NCBI RefSeq assembly: GCF_910591885.1
Contig: NC_063275.1
Span: 1,240,001 to 1,304,000 of the forward strand
Direction: 5' to 3'
From: Bombus terrestris
Taxonomy: Eukaryota; Arthropoda; Insecta; Hymenoptera; Apidae
Length of the DNA stretch: 64,000 nucleotides
Shown one piece after another: positions 12,773 through 23,981 of the stretch. The position numbers were made by a program, and so were the translations under genes. Position 1 is the stretch's first letter. Each line of letters starts with the position of its first letter. Under the pieces are notes generated by a model. The model did no database searches. It was not told the origin of the DNA and was given only the letters and a program-made list of their open reading frames with translations.

Positions 12773-13235
12773 GTCCTGTGATGTGAATGGAATAATATCA
12801 TGAATTTTATTTATTTTTTTGTATTTATTCAAAATCAAAATAATTTTGTATCATGGCTACTTGTATCAATGCCAGTAAAAATGAATGGTACTCGTAAAAG
12901 TGTAAAAGGCTGCTAAAATCTGTTTACCGAACCCGAATTAACCAGTTTCCTCGTTTTGTACAATTTCCCACGCGTTTTCAGAATTTTTATACGCGCGAAT
13001 CATAATGCTAATAGTAGAACTACCATATTAGTTAAAATGACTGGTTGTATAATTTTATAAATGTATCAATTCTCATTTACAGATGGTTCTAGATGGGCTA
13101 ATAACATCAAAAAGTGTACTACTTAACATGGAATTCTTTTTGTAAGTAATAAATCAATAAATATAAAGATATTCTATTATTACGTATTTTTTAAAGACCA
13201 GTCATTTTGACTGGTTTTGGTAGAAATAGTTTCGT
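12773..13235. mobile_element. Element E, right part (copy 2)
   Basis: Starting at TGTGATGTGAATGGAATAAT, this is collinear with the right two-thirds of the E copy at 26258-26907 and with 39004-39530. It includes the internal TAGAACTACCATATTAG word near 13018 and the terminal-side palindrome ACCAGTCATTTTGACTGGT at 13197-13215. The left part of E is absent; jockey family D sequence takes its place. Confidence 0.65.
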
Positions 13236-13261
13236 CTTAAGTAGTAGCTTCAGTGTTTGTG

Positions 13262-13530
13262 TCTTCGAGTTTGTTTACTTTATTTCTTTAGTGAGGTCAC
13301 TGGGGTGTTTTCTCTTTAGTCTTCTTTTTATGAGAGTTTCGCTCGTTTCAGCAGCCAGCTGGTTTCGATGTATTGCCATTCTTTTCTTTTATTTTTTCTT
13401 ATCTGCCAATTTCTCCTTTTAACCGTTGGTGTTTTTGGGTCCTTGCGTATATCCTCGTTTCTGACATGCCATAGGGCGTTCACTATTTTTCTGAGTATTT
13501 TCGATTGTGGCGACTCTAGTTTATTCATTG
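13262..13530 (-). pseudogene. Jockey-clade reverse transcriptase C-terminus, family D copy 2
   Basis: On the - strand this encodes a non-LTR retrotransposon C-terminal tail. It contains QSKILRKIVNALWHV, then RNEDIRKD, and in another frame NQLAAETSETLIKRRLKRKH ending at a stop at 13275-13277. The QSK-LR-I--A-W-V signature followed by a basic tail rich in RRLKR is characteristic of jockey-like ORF2 ends. The frame is broken between the two parts and the copy is 5'-truncated, so it is dead. It lies inside the family A element. Confidence 0.75.
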
Positions 13531-13702
13531 CACTCTTTTTATCTCACCATCTTTCCACCACCATGCGTACGGAACAGCTGCATTCTTCTGTTCTACGAGA
13601 CGCTACTCACGCACATACTCCCACACGCTCATACTCATATTTGTGTATCACTACTACACGGCTAATTCGGTGTAGCACACAAAATTACATCTCAATAGTA
13701 TT

Positions 13703-16105
13703 AATGGTAACAATTATACATATTTAATGGTAAATTGTTAAGGAGCAAAGGTATTCCGTGAGTTCATCTATCGCGAACGATAATAAATTTTAAAGTCAAT
13801 TTAAGAAACAAAAGATAATATTTACGACATCGTCGATTTTCTCTACTTTTCGATTTATGACGTTGATCGATACATTGCTTCTGAACCGCTCGTATGTATC
13901 GTGCGTGATTCATTAATGGCCATTAATGTAACATAAATACTCTCAGAGTATTTGTCTTTTATTTCATTCAACGAAATCGATTTCGATCTCGTCAAATGAA
14001 ATCAAAATTGCAACAAAAATTGACGTCTGTTCCGCGAAGAAACCGGGTATTTCGCGCGAGTGTTATCGCATTCGCGATGAAGGTAAAGGGATGAAACGTG
14101 TATTTATCCATCGGCGTTCGAACAGAGTGACGAAAAATTGGTGAGAAATGAAATGAAAGCAACTCGAAGAGTAAGAAATAACACTGGATGACAACGGAGC
14201 AGGAGATTCTCCTCCTCCTGTGCAACTTTTCACCTCCGTCATCCTGGAAAGAAACACTCGATGCTGCTTTTCTTTCGCGTGCAGGAGAAATGCTACGCTG
14301 TACTTTTTTGACAGATAATAATAAAAAGAATAATAATGAAAATGTTGATGTAACGTGCGAACCAGACGAGTGGAATTATGACTTCTGTTATCGAAACGGT
14401 TGCGAAATTTTACGAAAGCTGAGCTATCGAATTTCGTAAATAAAATATCATTTGTTCATACAACGCGCACCTGCGATGTATAAGCAACGTTCACGAAACA
14501 GATGTTCCGGAGGGGAAGTTCTTTTGCAATAATTCTTCCGACATGTATTTCCCATCGTAATCGAAAAAAAATCCATAACTTTTTGCAATTGCATCACTGC
14601 GTACGACAAAATGAGCAAAATTAAAAATAAAAATATGCGACGGAAAAACTAAAAACGTACGCGCGCCCAGTTTGACGCGATAAAAACCTTTGATCTTTGT
14701 TGTGCTCGCAATTTCGTCTGCGACGTTTCTCACATTAAGACCACCTTCGCGTGGCGTTAAGCTTCGTTCTACTCGAGACGAGGGCGTCGTCGCCGCCATC
14801 ATCCTTTCACATCAGATTATAGTTGTTGACGTTTCACTCCAGAGCCAGAAGCCAAACCTTCGTGCTCGTTCTCCCATTTTAAACTCGTCATCCTCGTCTA
14901 ACCTAATCTCGTCTTGTTGTTCGATTCAACCACTAAAATGTTTTACACCCAATGGACCCAAGTTCGGCCTTCTCGATGCTCTTAGCGCTGCAGACCAATC
15001 CGAAATAACTTCGTTACACCGTTACCATTACGCCAACTTTTGCAATTGCATTTCACGCGCGGTAGGATTAATTCGATTCGAAAATTATTTCCTCCGCGAT
15101 CGTTAAGTTGTATCGGATCGTACGTCGCTTACTCGTTCGAACGGCAGCAACTATTTCTAGAATTGTGAGATGTGTTTTCATCAACTCAGACTTTCTTGCG
15201 TGTAATCCTGTAACGTGTGAACACAGTCAGCCAATCACCTTTGTACCAATAAGCAAACACGTTTTTATAAAATCATCAAATTTACTTCCTTTCACGTTTG
15301 AGTTTTACATCGCTTATCGTATTAAGAACGTAAGATATAACGTTAGAATTGCAGGAAGATATTTATCTTATTACATCGATAACATTATAATTTAAATAAA
15401 TCTGCCATAGCCAAGGAACATTTTCGTGAAAAATTTCATGAATTTTTGATCGCTTAGATTTAAATTTTTTTTTAGAAAACAATTAAAGGATTAAATTTGT
15501 TGCTGAGATTAACATAAATGACGAGCAGTAGATATATTTTATAGTAGATATATTTTTACAGCACTTACAGTGACGAGTTGATTTCATGTAAAACATATAA
15601 TATGCTGTTTGAATCGTTTCACATTTTCCCTGTAACATCTTCTCCCAGTAACAACGAAAAGCGAAGTAGCACTTGTTCCAATTCTATAAACTACTCGGTA
15701 TATGTATAAAAAGTCTATGATATTGCGAAAGAGTTCAAGAATCAATTTCGGAGCATTTTCCTAATATCCTTTGCTTCCATTCTGCCCGAGTAGCCGGCAC
15801 TTACACGAATAACTTTGATCTTTCTTTCTTTCGATTCTCCTTTATGAACCTACGTCAGTTCTTTCTCGTCAAACCTTCGTATATTAAACCGAGGACACAG
15901 ACGTAACGTGAATATAATATAGACTTCAAATAAAGAACAGGAAGAAGGTGGAAGGGGGAAAAAGATATCATAAGATCGCAGCGAGGAATACAGGAACGTG
16001 ATTTTTCTATAGAAAACAAAAAATGTGGAGAATCATAAGAAATCGCCACGGCAAAATCTATTTGTAGGAAACCAAAGCATAGAAAGGAAAGAAAGGGAAG
16101 GAAAA
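13703..16105. other. 2.4 kb of unique non-coding DNA
   Basis: No gene was recognised. The frame at 14690-15106 (138 codons, +) shows no domain or splice support. A short tandem repeat (TAGATATATTTT twice) lies at about 15530-15560. Confidence 0.5.
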
Positions 16106-16822
16106 CAATTTGACTGCCACGGTGGTCATTGGTGGCCGGAGCGTTTGAACTTCTTACAATTGTAAAAATTTAAATATAATCGATAAATAGAAGATACTTT
16201 GAAATAAAAAGTGCCCCATTAAACGATTAAACATTTTTATTAGAACATCAATAAAAAAAAAATGAGAACAAATCTTGCATCTAACGGTACACTGTGTTTG
16301 CATCCACATCTTCGAGGGGTATTCTACGAATATTATTATAAACACACCTTAGAAAATAATCGTAAATGCTGCTTTATAATCATATCATTGAAGTTAGAAG
16401 TGTGCACATACCTTGCTATTATATATAGAATGAGCAAATACTGTTTACTAATATCTTCTACACGCTTCAACAATATATTCTGCACGTTTTGCTTACGACG
16501 AAATAATGAATGCTAATGGTTTGTTGAAATAAACGAAGCCTCATTATAATATGTCGCTATCAACTGTTAGCAAGGCGCCACGGGGTCACCCGTGACCACC
16601 AATAAGATAAACGATCCATTGGGAAGAATGTTGTCTTACATCATCAATTTATTATTAATTCAATATTTAATAATTAATAATATATATAAATGTAATATAA
16701 AATAAAAATATAATATAAAAAATAATAATATTTAATAATTTTTCCATTATATGCTTTGAATAATAAAAATACTGCCGTGATGTTCTGAGCGAAACATGCG
16801 ATTTCGGCGTGGCAGTCAAAGC
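16106..16822 (+). mobile_element. piggyBac-like MITE P2
   Basis: The ends are CAATTTGACTGCCA and TGGCAGTCAAAGCG, flanked by AAAA and TTGA instead of clean TTAA, so the target site has decayed. The interior is nearly identical in order to P1, for example GAGAACAAATCTTGCATC and CATATCATTGAAGTTAGAAG. It also has an AT-only expansion at about 16655-16745. Confidence 0.8.
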
Positions 16823-16826
16823 GTTG

Positions 16827-17710
16827 AAAGACTATGAAAATTACAAGAGGTCTCGAAAAAGATTAATATTAAAAATCGATATTATCATATTACATAGTTT
16901 GATGAGCAACTATAAAATAACAACAGCAACCGACGCAATACATTTTTTTTCTCTAAACTCTCGTCTATTTTTATCCGATTACTAATCCTTTCCAAAAACA
17001 AATACTCGGGTCAAACAAAATGTTAAAACTGTGACAGGCATCGAACGAAACTCACACAGAAACGTAAAGATCAATAAAATCGCACGAATAAACATGCGAC
17101 ACTTTCCATTGAACATCTACAAGCTGCTCGAACAATTATTTAAATATTCACCGCGTGAAATAACTTTCTTTAATTTTTCGTCTGACGAAGGAGAACTTGC
17201 CATTCCACGCCAATATTTATTTTCAAATTTAATTTTCGAAACGCTAAACTAGGTGTGTTCCGACTTTAAAACTAGGCTTCGTGAAATCCGAATGAAAAAT
17301 CCGCCGACACGGAACGTGTCGAAGAATCCTCGCACCGTTTCACGGTGTGGGAAGTGACAGATGGCCCGGTTCGTGCGATTCATCGGGGCGCAGGATCGAT
17401 GACGTTTGAAGAACCGAGGCGCGCCGCGTGTCTGTCATTATAAATCGACGGCTGGGATGCCCGATGAAAATTATGACGCGGCCATCAATCGACGTACGCG
17501 CGCCTCTTTGTCCACGTTTCTCCGTATGCGACCCATTAATCTTCCAAGGCTTCGGTGGCCATAGAAAATTTCACTCATTGCCACGGTTAGGCACGAAAGA
17601 CGTGTAAATGACAAGAGATGGTTCCAGATGATAGGATTTAATCGCTGTTGTGATTAGCACGTTGCTTGTGTGCGTGTGTGGATTTTCAGCGAATATGCTT
17701 TTAAGATATA
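16827..17710. other. Unique DNA with a CpG-dense patch
   Basis: 16830-17270 is AT-rich with nothing recognised. 17280-17560 is GC- and CpG-rich, with words such as GGCGCGCCGCGTG near 17430 and ACGTACGCGCGCC near 17490, around an isolated TCATTATAAAT at about 17435. It could be a regulatory element. No coding frame is convincing. Confidence 0.45.
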
Positions 17711-17905
17711 CAGTGACGGATAAAAGAAAATTTAACATACACTGTGAATTTTAGTAACTTTTACACTAAACATTTGTTTACCATACTGCTATTTGTCGTT
17801 TATTCTCTGCCATATTTATTCGTTGCTCTTATTAAATACAAATTCATTCTGTAAAATTATAATATCTTTTCATATTTCTTATTCTATCGTTTTTATCCGC
17901 CGCTG
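17711..17905. mobile_element. Tc1-like MITE H1 (195 bp)
   Basis: The left end CAGTGACGGATAAAAG and the reverse-complemented right end CAGCGGCGGATAAAAACG form inverted repeats flanked by TA on both sides (17709-17710, 17906-17907). CAGTGNCGGATAAAAG is a common Tc1-family terminus. There is no transposase. Interior words such as TGAATTTTAGTAACTTTTA recur at 24020. Confidence 0.75.
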
Positions 17906-17907
17906 TA

Positions 17908-18693
17908 TGTGAATATCAATTAGCGAAATAATATTCTAAATAGTTTGAAACGTATATCAAAATTATAGGAGTCGGTGAACCGCTGTTTCATTTAAAGCAG
18001 AAGGTGATATAAAGTGTCGTAATGGAATGGGAATATATGACAACCACAATTTAATGATTATACACTAACTTTGACAATAAATTCTCTATCAAATGTAATG
18101 GTACGTATCTAAATAGAAATACCAAAATTTTATATACGTAAGATTACACTGTATAAGTATAAAGCTCGTGCTAACGATAAACTGTCCTGATATGAAGCGA
18201 ATGAAACAATCAAAATTTCCATTTGCTATCCGATAAAGAGCAATTACCGATCCAAATGTTGCTTGAATAAATTTATTGAATAAAATTCAATAAATTGAGA
18301 TGAAAAACAGGTCGCTTAATATTCCTATTACCTAAAATCGTAGCGCCCAATTTAATCATCAATTTAAATAATAACAGCTTAGTATTGAATTTCTTGAGCA
18401 AATTACTATCTCCAAAACAACTCCTGTAAAATACACATAAAACCTTAAATATAGCATATACCATTAAATATACCATAAAGTTAAAGGTTGGTCCAAATTA
18501 TTTACATTACGCCAAGTCAAGGTTTGGGTGGAGACAACATAAATTACAAATGGTTTAAGATTTTCGCACGACCCTCTACGTCTGTTTCAAATTTCAATAA
18601 TAAACTGCGGATTTTTATGCAATTATGGAAGATTGAAAGACGCGATAATTCATAAAATTCGCAAAACATAGAAAACAGATATGCAAAAACATA
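17908..18693. other. Unique AT-rich DNA
   Basis: Nothing recognisable; only short frames. Confidence 0.5.
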
Positions 18694-18695
18694 TA

Positions 18696-18776
18696 TTGGG
18701 TTGATAACTAAATGATTGCGGATTTTCTCATTAGGTGGTGTTGACAAAATCCGCAATCACTTAGTTGCCAACTTAA
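18696..18776 (+). mobile_element. 81-bp fold-back dwarf mariner, copy 1
   Basis: It consists of two mariner ends back to back. The left arm is TTGGGTTGATAACTAAATG..GCGGATTTT and the right arm reverse-complemented is TTAAGTTGGCAACTAAGTG..GCGGATTTT. A short centre carries TCATTAGGTGGTGTTGA. TA dinucleotides flank both sides (18694-18695, 18777-18778). A transcript would fold into one long hairpin with about 31-bp arms. A second copy of identical length lies at 37709-37789. Confidence 0.8.
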
Positions 18777-18778
18777 TA

Positions 18779-19780
18779 AAATATCCCAAGTATAGTACAG
18801 TCTTTATAATGTTTAACAGGCAAATAAAGTTTCTACCCATCGTTTTCAACGTATCCATGAGAATAACAATGCATGAAAATCCATAGTCTATTTGTTTAAC
18901 TTTTATTATGCGCGCGAGTAGAGTCGAAGCAAAAGTATTCGCCAAAATAAACTGGCGTTTCACGCCGCCGGAAGATTCTCAACAAACGTTGAAACGGATC
19001 GTTTGAATCGCGTAAACGGATGCAGAGCGAGGTTTCGTGCGCAGTAGGAGACCTCGGTACGTTGACTGGAAAGTTTATGGAGATGCAGGTCGCGGCAAAG
19101 CGAGATTGGAATTCTTCTGTCCGCTGGGATCCTCGTGCATTGCGAGACTTGGCCGGTGCAAAAGTGGAAAGCCCGCGTAGCTGCGTACCATCGTCCGTAG
19201 CAGAGTTCGAAACTGTGAAATCTGTAGCGGCGAAAGAGTCGCAATAGGGAAAGCTCTCGCGCCACGCCAGTTACACCGGACCGCAGGTTAGAAACTAATA
19301 AACTCGGCGACCATAAAGCTCTCGCCGGCTTATGCAAGCCCATTCTACCCACGAGAAATTGCAAATCCTGCATAAACCACAGTGGGATAGAAACACCGAA
19401 AAGCCCAGGCTGGTTACGCCAATTTGCCAGCTTCGTTTCTACGGTCCATCTGCTCAAATATACTCGTAAAAATTTACGTTTCTGTATAATAAAGCGTAAT
19501 TTGATTTAGCCGAGGAATTTAGTGTTTGTATTGGATATCGTATATGTATCATTAATTTGTTTGTCTGTATGGACGATCGAGCTTATATTCAAAAATGACA
19601 CGCTCAGGATATTGTTTGTTCGTGGATCTTGTCCTTTCTCCTGTTGTCTGACTAAGAAAACTTTGTTACATTTTTCAATGAACATGTGAATTTACTTAAA
19701 TCCACGTGTACTGTATAACAGTGTCAAATATCAAGAACAAGCCCACGTAATAAACCTGAACGATCTGCAAATCGAAGGAA
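18779..19780. other. Unique DNA, GC-richer at 18960-19440
   Basis: 18960-19457 holds a 165-codon frame on the - strand and overlapping frames on the + strand. None shows a known domain and the segment is simply GC-rich. I see no transposon ends. Confidence 0.4.
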
Positions 19781-19784
19781 CTCC

Positions 19785-20150
19785 GCAAGGAGAAAATACA
19801 TTTTCGAGAAACTAATCTGCTTAAGAAAATAATGCTACGCGGTATATCGATGGTATACGTAGCAGCATAATTCCAAAAATCGGAAAACAGCCACAACAAA
19901 TTTCAACGAATTTTGTCAGTAGTCTTAAAACACAGCTAAAATTGCACAAAAAGAAAAGCAATCTTCCGAAAGAATAATCTACTTAAAAAGACAATATCAC
20001 GGTACGTATTATCGCGGAAAATGAAAAATAACCCTAATAAATCTTTAAAGCGAAGTATTGCGAAACACACAAACTGTATAATTCGCGGAACTCTGCGGAA
20101 AGAAGAAATTTCCAGAGGAATAATCCGTTTAAGTCGAAAGACACTATGGT
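19785..20150. repeat. Three-copy decayed tandem repeat, period about 150-160 bp
   Basis: The core TAATCTGCTTAAG (19813) recurs as TAATCTACTTAAA (19975) and TAATCCGTTTAAG (20121). Each is preceded by a CCGAAAGA/GGAAAGAAG-like block and followed by a GGTA/GGTT word. The 187-codon frame on the - strand (19936-20499) runs through this array and is best explained by it. Confidence 0.6.
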
Positions 20151-21670
20151 TCCCATTTGTCTGAGAAAACTTGAAAAAGCGTAACACGAAGGATCCCTGG
20201 CATTTTCCCCGTTTCGTTTTCCTGGTTCTCGGGATCCAGAGCAAGAACATCAGACAACGTCGACGAAGAGACAGACACGGGACTAGGAACCGCAATGGCC
20301 GACAAATTCCCGTGTACAAAACGCAGAAGGCAGCAGCTTTCAAGGTCTGTCGTTTCCAAAGCAAACCGTTCAGACGTCCTTTTTTCGAACAACGAGGTGG
20401 ATTGACGCCGGAGGAACGAAAGCGATCGATCTGTGGAACGACGACGGTGCCAATGAATCGTTCGAATGCGAAACGAGACCTCCTATCGCTGCTGGACATG
20501 AGAAGGGAAGCCTGTAGAGGACCATCCTGAAGGATATCTTGTTCGATCGCGATAAAACGCTTCTTTCCTGTCCTTTCTTTTTTACTTCTTCTGCTTCCTC
20601 TTCTTCCTTTCTTGATGATTTAACAAATGATCCATGGTAGGAAAAAAAGGGCATTCGTGCTTCGGAAAAACCTTTCCCCTGACGTTTTGGAAGAGCACAG
20701 TGGTAAAGCTTTGGAATGATGGAATTTTCTAGGGGACGAATGAAATAGTTCTCGGGAGATCTTTTTCCTTCCTCGTACGACCTGAAATATAACGTTTAGG
20801 CAAAAGCTATCTCGGCATCTTAGAAAACAAGTTGATCGACTCCGCTTTTTCCGAGGCTATCAGTTTCACGTTATACAGATCCTATATCGTTACGGTATTC
20901 AACGTTACAACAGTGAAATCTTGTTCTCATCAAATTGTATTTTGTGTTTGAATTTTACATCGATGGCCGATCGCTTACGTCAGAGTTTCGAGTGGAAATT
21001 ATGAAGCAAAAGTTGTAACTATCGCTTTTTATCGACGCTCGTAATATTCCTAAACGACGCTTACATATTTATCAGTCAGAATATTTCCACTTTTATTTAA
21101 TTTCCATCGAATCGCGAGGATCAAAGAATCGAAGACGGTGATTCTCGCTTCTTCTTCGCGACCTTACGAAAGAAATGAAAGAAGTACTTTCAGACAGATA
21201 ACTGGACGACAGTGTTAAAGGACATTTTTGAATCTCCCTCGAATCCCAAGGATTTCCTTCTTTCTTCTCGTTCCTTTGTTCGGGTAGAAGGCACGGCCAC
21301 TTAGGAGACAAATATTCGAGCAATAACCAGTTGGTGGAAAAGTTCCAACGATGTCGTCGGAATTTTGAAAAAGAAAGAGGCGGAGAAGGAGGAGGAACGA
21401 AAGATCGTTTCTGTGTCTCTTTAAAGAGGGCAGAACTTCCGAGGCAGTCCTTCGAAAGACAAATTCTTTCGCGCTTGAAAAAGTTCCAGTCGTTCAGGGA
21501 ACAAGGGATGGAAACGGAGAAACGACTGTAACTGCAACTTCATCCCTGTGGCGCTCTTCAGATCAAGGTGTAACAGGTGAGCCGTCAGAATTCCAGCGGA
21601 CGTTTCTCGACATGTTGACCCACGCGTCTTTTCTCCTTTCCAACCGTCCAAGAGACAAACTTCCGCATCC
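20151..21670. other. Unique DNA, purine-rich patches
   Basis: No gene. 20570-20600 and 21360-21400 are homopurine/homopyrimidine stretches. A possible splice donor (ACAG followed by GTGAGC) occurs at 21574 with no matching exon upstream. Confidence 0.45.
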
Positions 21671-21674
21671 GATA

Positions 21675-22103
21675 TGTAGTATCGTGGACAAAAGGCCTAG
21701 TATCGGCCGAACCGTAAACAAAGTCGCGAGAGCCGCGGCATCGTCGGGTACATCAATGCGTCGTCGGTCTTTTTAAGTGGATAGTTTCGTGAAAGGGCCT
21801 GCGTGACCCTGGCCATGGGCGTTTCGGGACACGTGTTCGATAGGACGGGAAAAGACAAAGAAACGCTAAAGGCAGTGTTAGTTGAGAAGCCGGAGAGAAC
21901 GGGTGCAAAAGGTGTGCAGTGTGAGTTGAGAAGCGAGAGCGAGCGAGTGTAGAAGCCGGAGAATGTGAATCGGGAAGTCGAAAGCCGCGTATGAGAATAA
22001 GACGTACGACAGCATTGTAATCATTTCGTTGCTTCGAATATTATTTATTAAATCAAAACATCATTATTTGTCCTTTCCTCTAAAGACCCATTTAGATACT
22101 ACA
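21675..22103 (+). mobile_element. Solo LTR, family B (best copy, 429 bp)
   Basis: It starts TGTAGTATCGTGGACAAAAG and ends AGATACTACA, giving a 9-bp inverted terminus. It is bracketed by a perfect 4-bp duplication, GATA at 21671-21674 and 22104-22107. It contains GTTGAGAAGCCGGAGAG and a TATTTATTAAAT A-rich block near its 3' side. Intact ends and target duplication with no internal genes are the classic result of recombination between the LTRs of a gypsy-type element. It is the least decayed family B copy here, so it may be the youngest. Confidence 0.85.
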
Positions 22104-22107
22104 GATA

Positions 22108-22552
22108 TGGTACCGTGAACAGTAGCATTCGAGAATTTCTGCAATTCCTTCATGAATATATTACGCGTTATACGAATGACGTAACCTTTATGAATATACG
22201 ATGCGTAATACGAAACGTTTCGAAATTGTATTAGTAGTGTTACGATACTGGATTACCATAGTTATACTAGCGAAGTTTGAAACAAATTTAAAACTACATA
22301 TGGAAATTACAAGATATTTGCCACGAGTGTGTATTTCGTAGAGATTACAGTAATATTTATACGATCGATTATCTGATACTGAAGTATTTGTTATAAGTTC
22401 AAGACGATTGTTCATGCTGTATATTAATTTTGTATTGAATATGCAATCAATATCTTGTCATTCGCATATGAATTTTCAGATTGCTTTCAAATCTGCCAAA
22501 TACACTTTACAGTTACTTGTACTTAAATTACTTGTAATTACTTGTAATTAAA
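22108..22552. other. Unique AT-rich DNA
   Basis: No gene. A small tandem of TTACTTGTAA words at about 22512-22550 adjoins the next retrotransposon tail. Confidence 0.5.
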
Positions 22553-22775
22553 TGTACTTTACAATTTGTCTGGCTGGATATTTGGTAAATTTTTCTAACT
22601 TAATTGCTAAATAATATGTGGATAGCTACCCCTAGCGGAATACCATCTTCGAGTTTTACTATTTTATTTCTTTAGTCAGGTCAGTGGGGTGTTTTCTTTT
22701 TAGTTTTCTTTCTATGACAGTTTCGCTAGCTTCAGCAGCCAGCTGGTTTGGATGTGTTGCCGTTCTTTCCTTGTA
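22553..22775 (-). pseudogene. Jockey-clade 3' end, family D copy b
   Basis: On the - strand it reads KERTATHPNQLAAEASETVI then ERKLKRKHPTDLTKEIK, ending at a TAG (22659-22661). About 105 bp of 3' UTR follows. HPNQLA plus an RKLKRKHP-type basic tail is the usual end of jockey-like ORF2. The 5' side is interrupted by a mariner MITE at 22776; the retroelement appears to resume at 22989 (TATCTGC..AATTT, as at 13400). It is 5'-truncated. Confidence 0.75.
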
Positions 22776-22988
22776 TTAGGTTGTCCGAAAAGTTTCTTTC
22801 GTTTGATAAGGAAATAATAGACGCACAATGTCTTTTGTTTTATATTAGTTTATCGAATTATGCACGAACACAATAATAGAAATAGAACGAAATGGATTAT
22901 ACCTAATTCAATGAAATAATATAAAACAGAAATTATTGTTTATTTATTATCACCTTATAAAACGAAAGAAACTTTTCGGACAATCGAA
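22776..22988 (+). mobile_element. Mariner-type MITE M2 inserted in jockey sequence
   Basis: The left end is TTAGGTTGTCCGAAAAGTTT and the reverse-complemented right end is TTCGATTGTCCGAAAAGTTT. The inverted repeats run about 35 bp (through CTTTCGTTT). TA duplications lie at 22774-22775 and 22989-22990. The flanking sequence on both sides belongs to the same family D retrotransposon, so this is a clean nested insertion. The interior differs from M1 and M3. Confidence 0.85.
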
Positions 22989-23009
22989 TATATCTGCTGA
23001 AATTTCAAC

Positions 23010-23980
23010 ATGTTTTTGTATATAACACGCACGATATTATACATACCTAAACATTTTCTATGCTAAATATTCAAATATTCTTGCGAGTCACTGTATCTTG
23101 GGTTTCTCTACGGACAATGCTAGTCACTCGAATGCCTTTCTTACTTTTCTTACTTTTTCTTACTTTTCTCTTAACAACCGTTAAAGCATAACGAGATATA
23201 AATAGGCGGTCGAAATGGACGATTACCGTAAATGACTAAATACAAAGGTGCGTTTCAAGATGACTCGCGTAGCCATATAGTTTTCATTGCTTAATCCTCC
23301 TTGGTTTGACTTTTTACGAGTCCTTCGAGAGCCTTGCTAGCAAAATGAAGGTTTCTGGAAAGCTGTCGAGATAAGTCGCTTATGTAATTGGCCACAACGA
23401 GGACAATTTTTGCGGGCTACGCACCGCACGGGCCAACTCCACCGTACGAATTAAGTGAAATGGCTAGGAAAGTTTCGTTCGCTCAATGTTAATGCGCGCC
23501 TTTAGGGTCGCTTTCCACGGTGTACGTCAGACTCTGATAACGCGGATTACCTGGGGATAGAGGGAATTCGAGGTGGCTCGTAACGCGTTCGAATTTCACT
23601 TTGAAGCCTTTGTGCTTTATATTCTTTATATTCTTTGTGCTTTGTCCTTTATATTCGCGTCTCTATATTCCACAGTATTCTTACTTTCTAACTTCTTTCC
23701 AACATTTCTTTGCGATCGTTGAATTTTATTTCCGATCATTACATTGTTCATTTCGATGGGAATTTATATTTTCGTGCATTTTAAATGAGTAGAATCTAAA
23801 TGGAGACATCCGATTTTGATAACTGATAAGATATATTACTATTCTTTGAATATTTTATGCGCTTTTGCAGATCGTGTGCATTCTTTCGAATTTCAACTTT
23901 GAAGCCTTTGCGTTGCTGCTTTCCTGTCTTCGTATTCTACGAATTTTTTCAACTTTTATCGCTTTTATCGTCTTTCGCAA
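23010..23980. other. Unique DNA with a GC-richer core
   Basis: 23270-23560 is GC-richer and low in simple repeats; it could be conserved regulatory DNA, but I have no comparison. TTCTTACTTT repeats occur at about 23140-23170. No gene. Confidence 0.45.
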
Positions 23981-23981
23981 G

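Larger units (their letters stand above)
12492..13697 (+). mobile_element. LTR-like family A copy, split by a nested insertion
   Basis: The outer ends are TGTTCAGAATTGTGGAT at 12492 and ATCTCAATA ending at 13697. The flanking 5-bp repeats are GTACT (12487-12491) and GTATT (13698-13702). Family A sequence occupies 12492-12625 and 13531-13697. Between them is a block of jockey-like and MITE-like sequence with a target duplication, CACTCTTTTTTAT at 12613-12625 and CACTCTTTTTAT at 13531-13542. Confidence 0.7.

Noticed and set aside
18960..19457. 165-codon frame on the - strand
   Set aside because: A GC-rich patch with open frames on both strands; no family resemblance.
19936..20499. Longest open frame in the window (187 codons, -)
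   Set aside because: It runs through a decayed tandem repeat, has no recognisable domain, and overlaps an equally open frame on the other strand.
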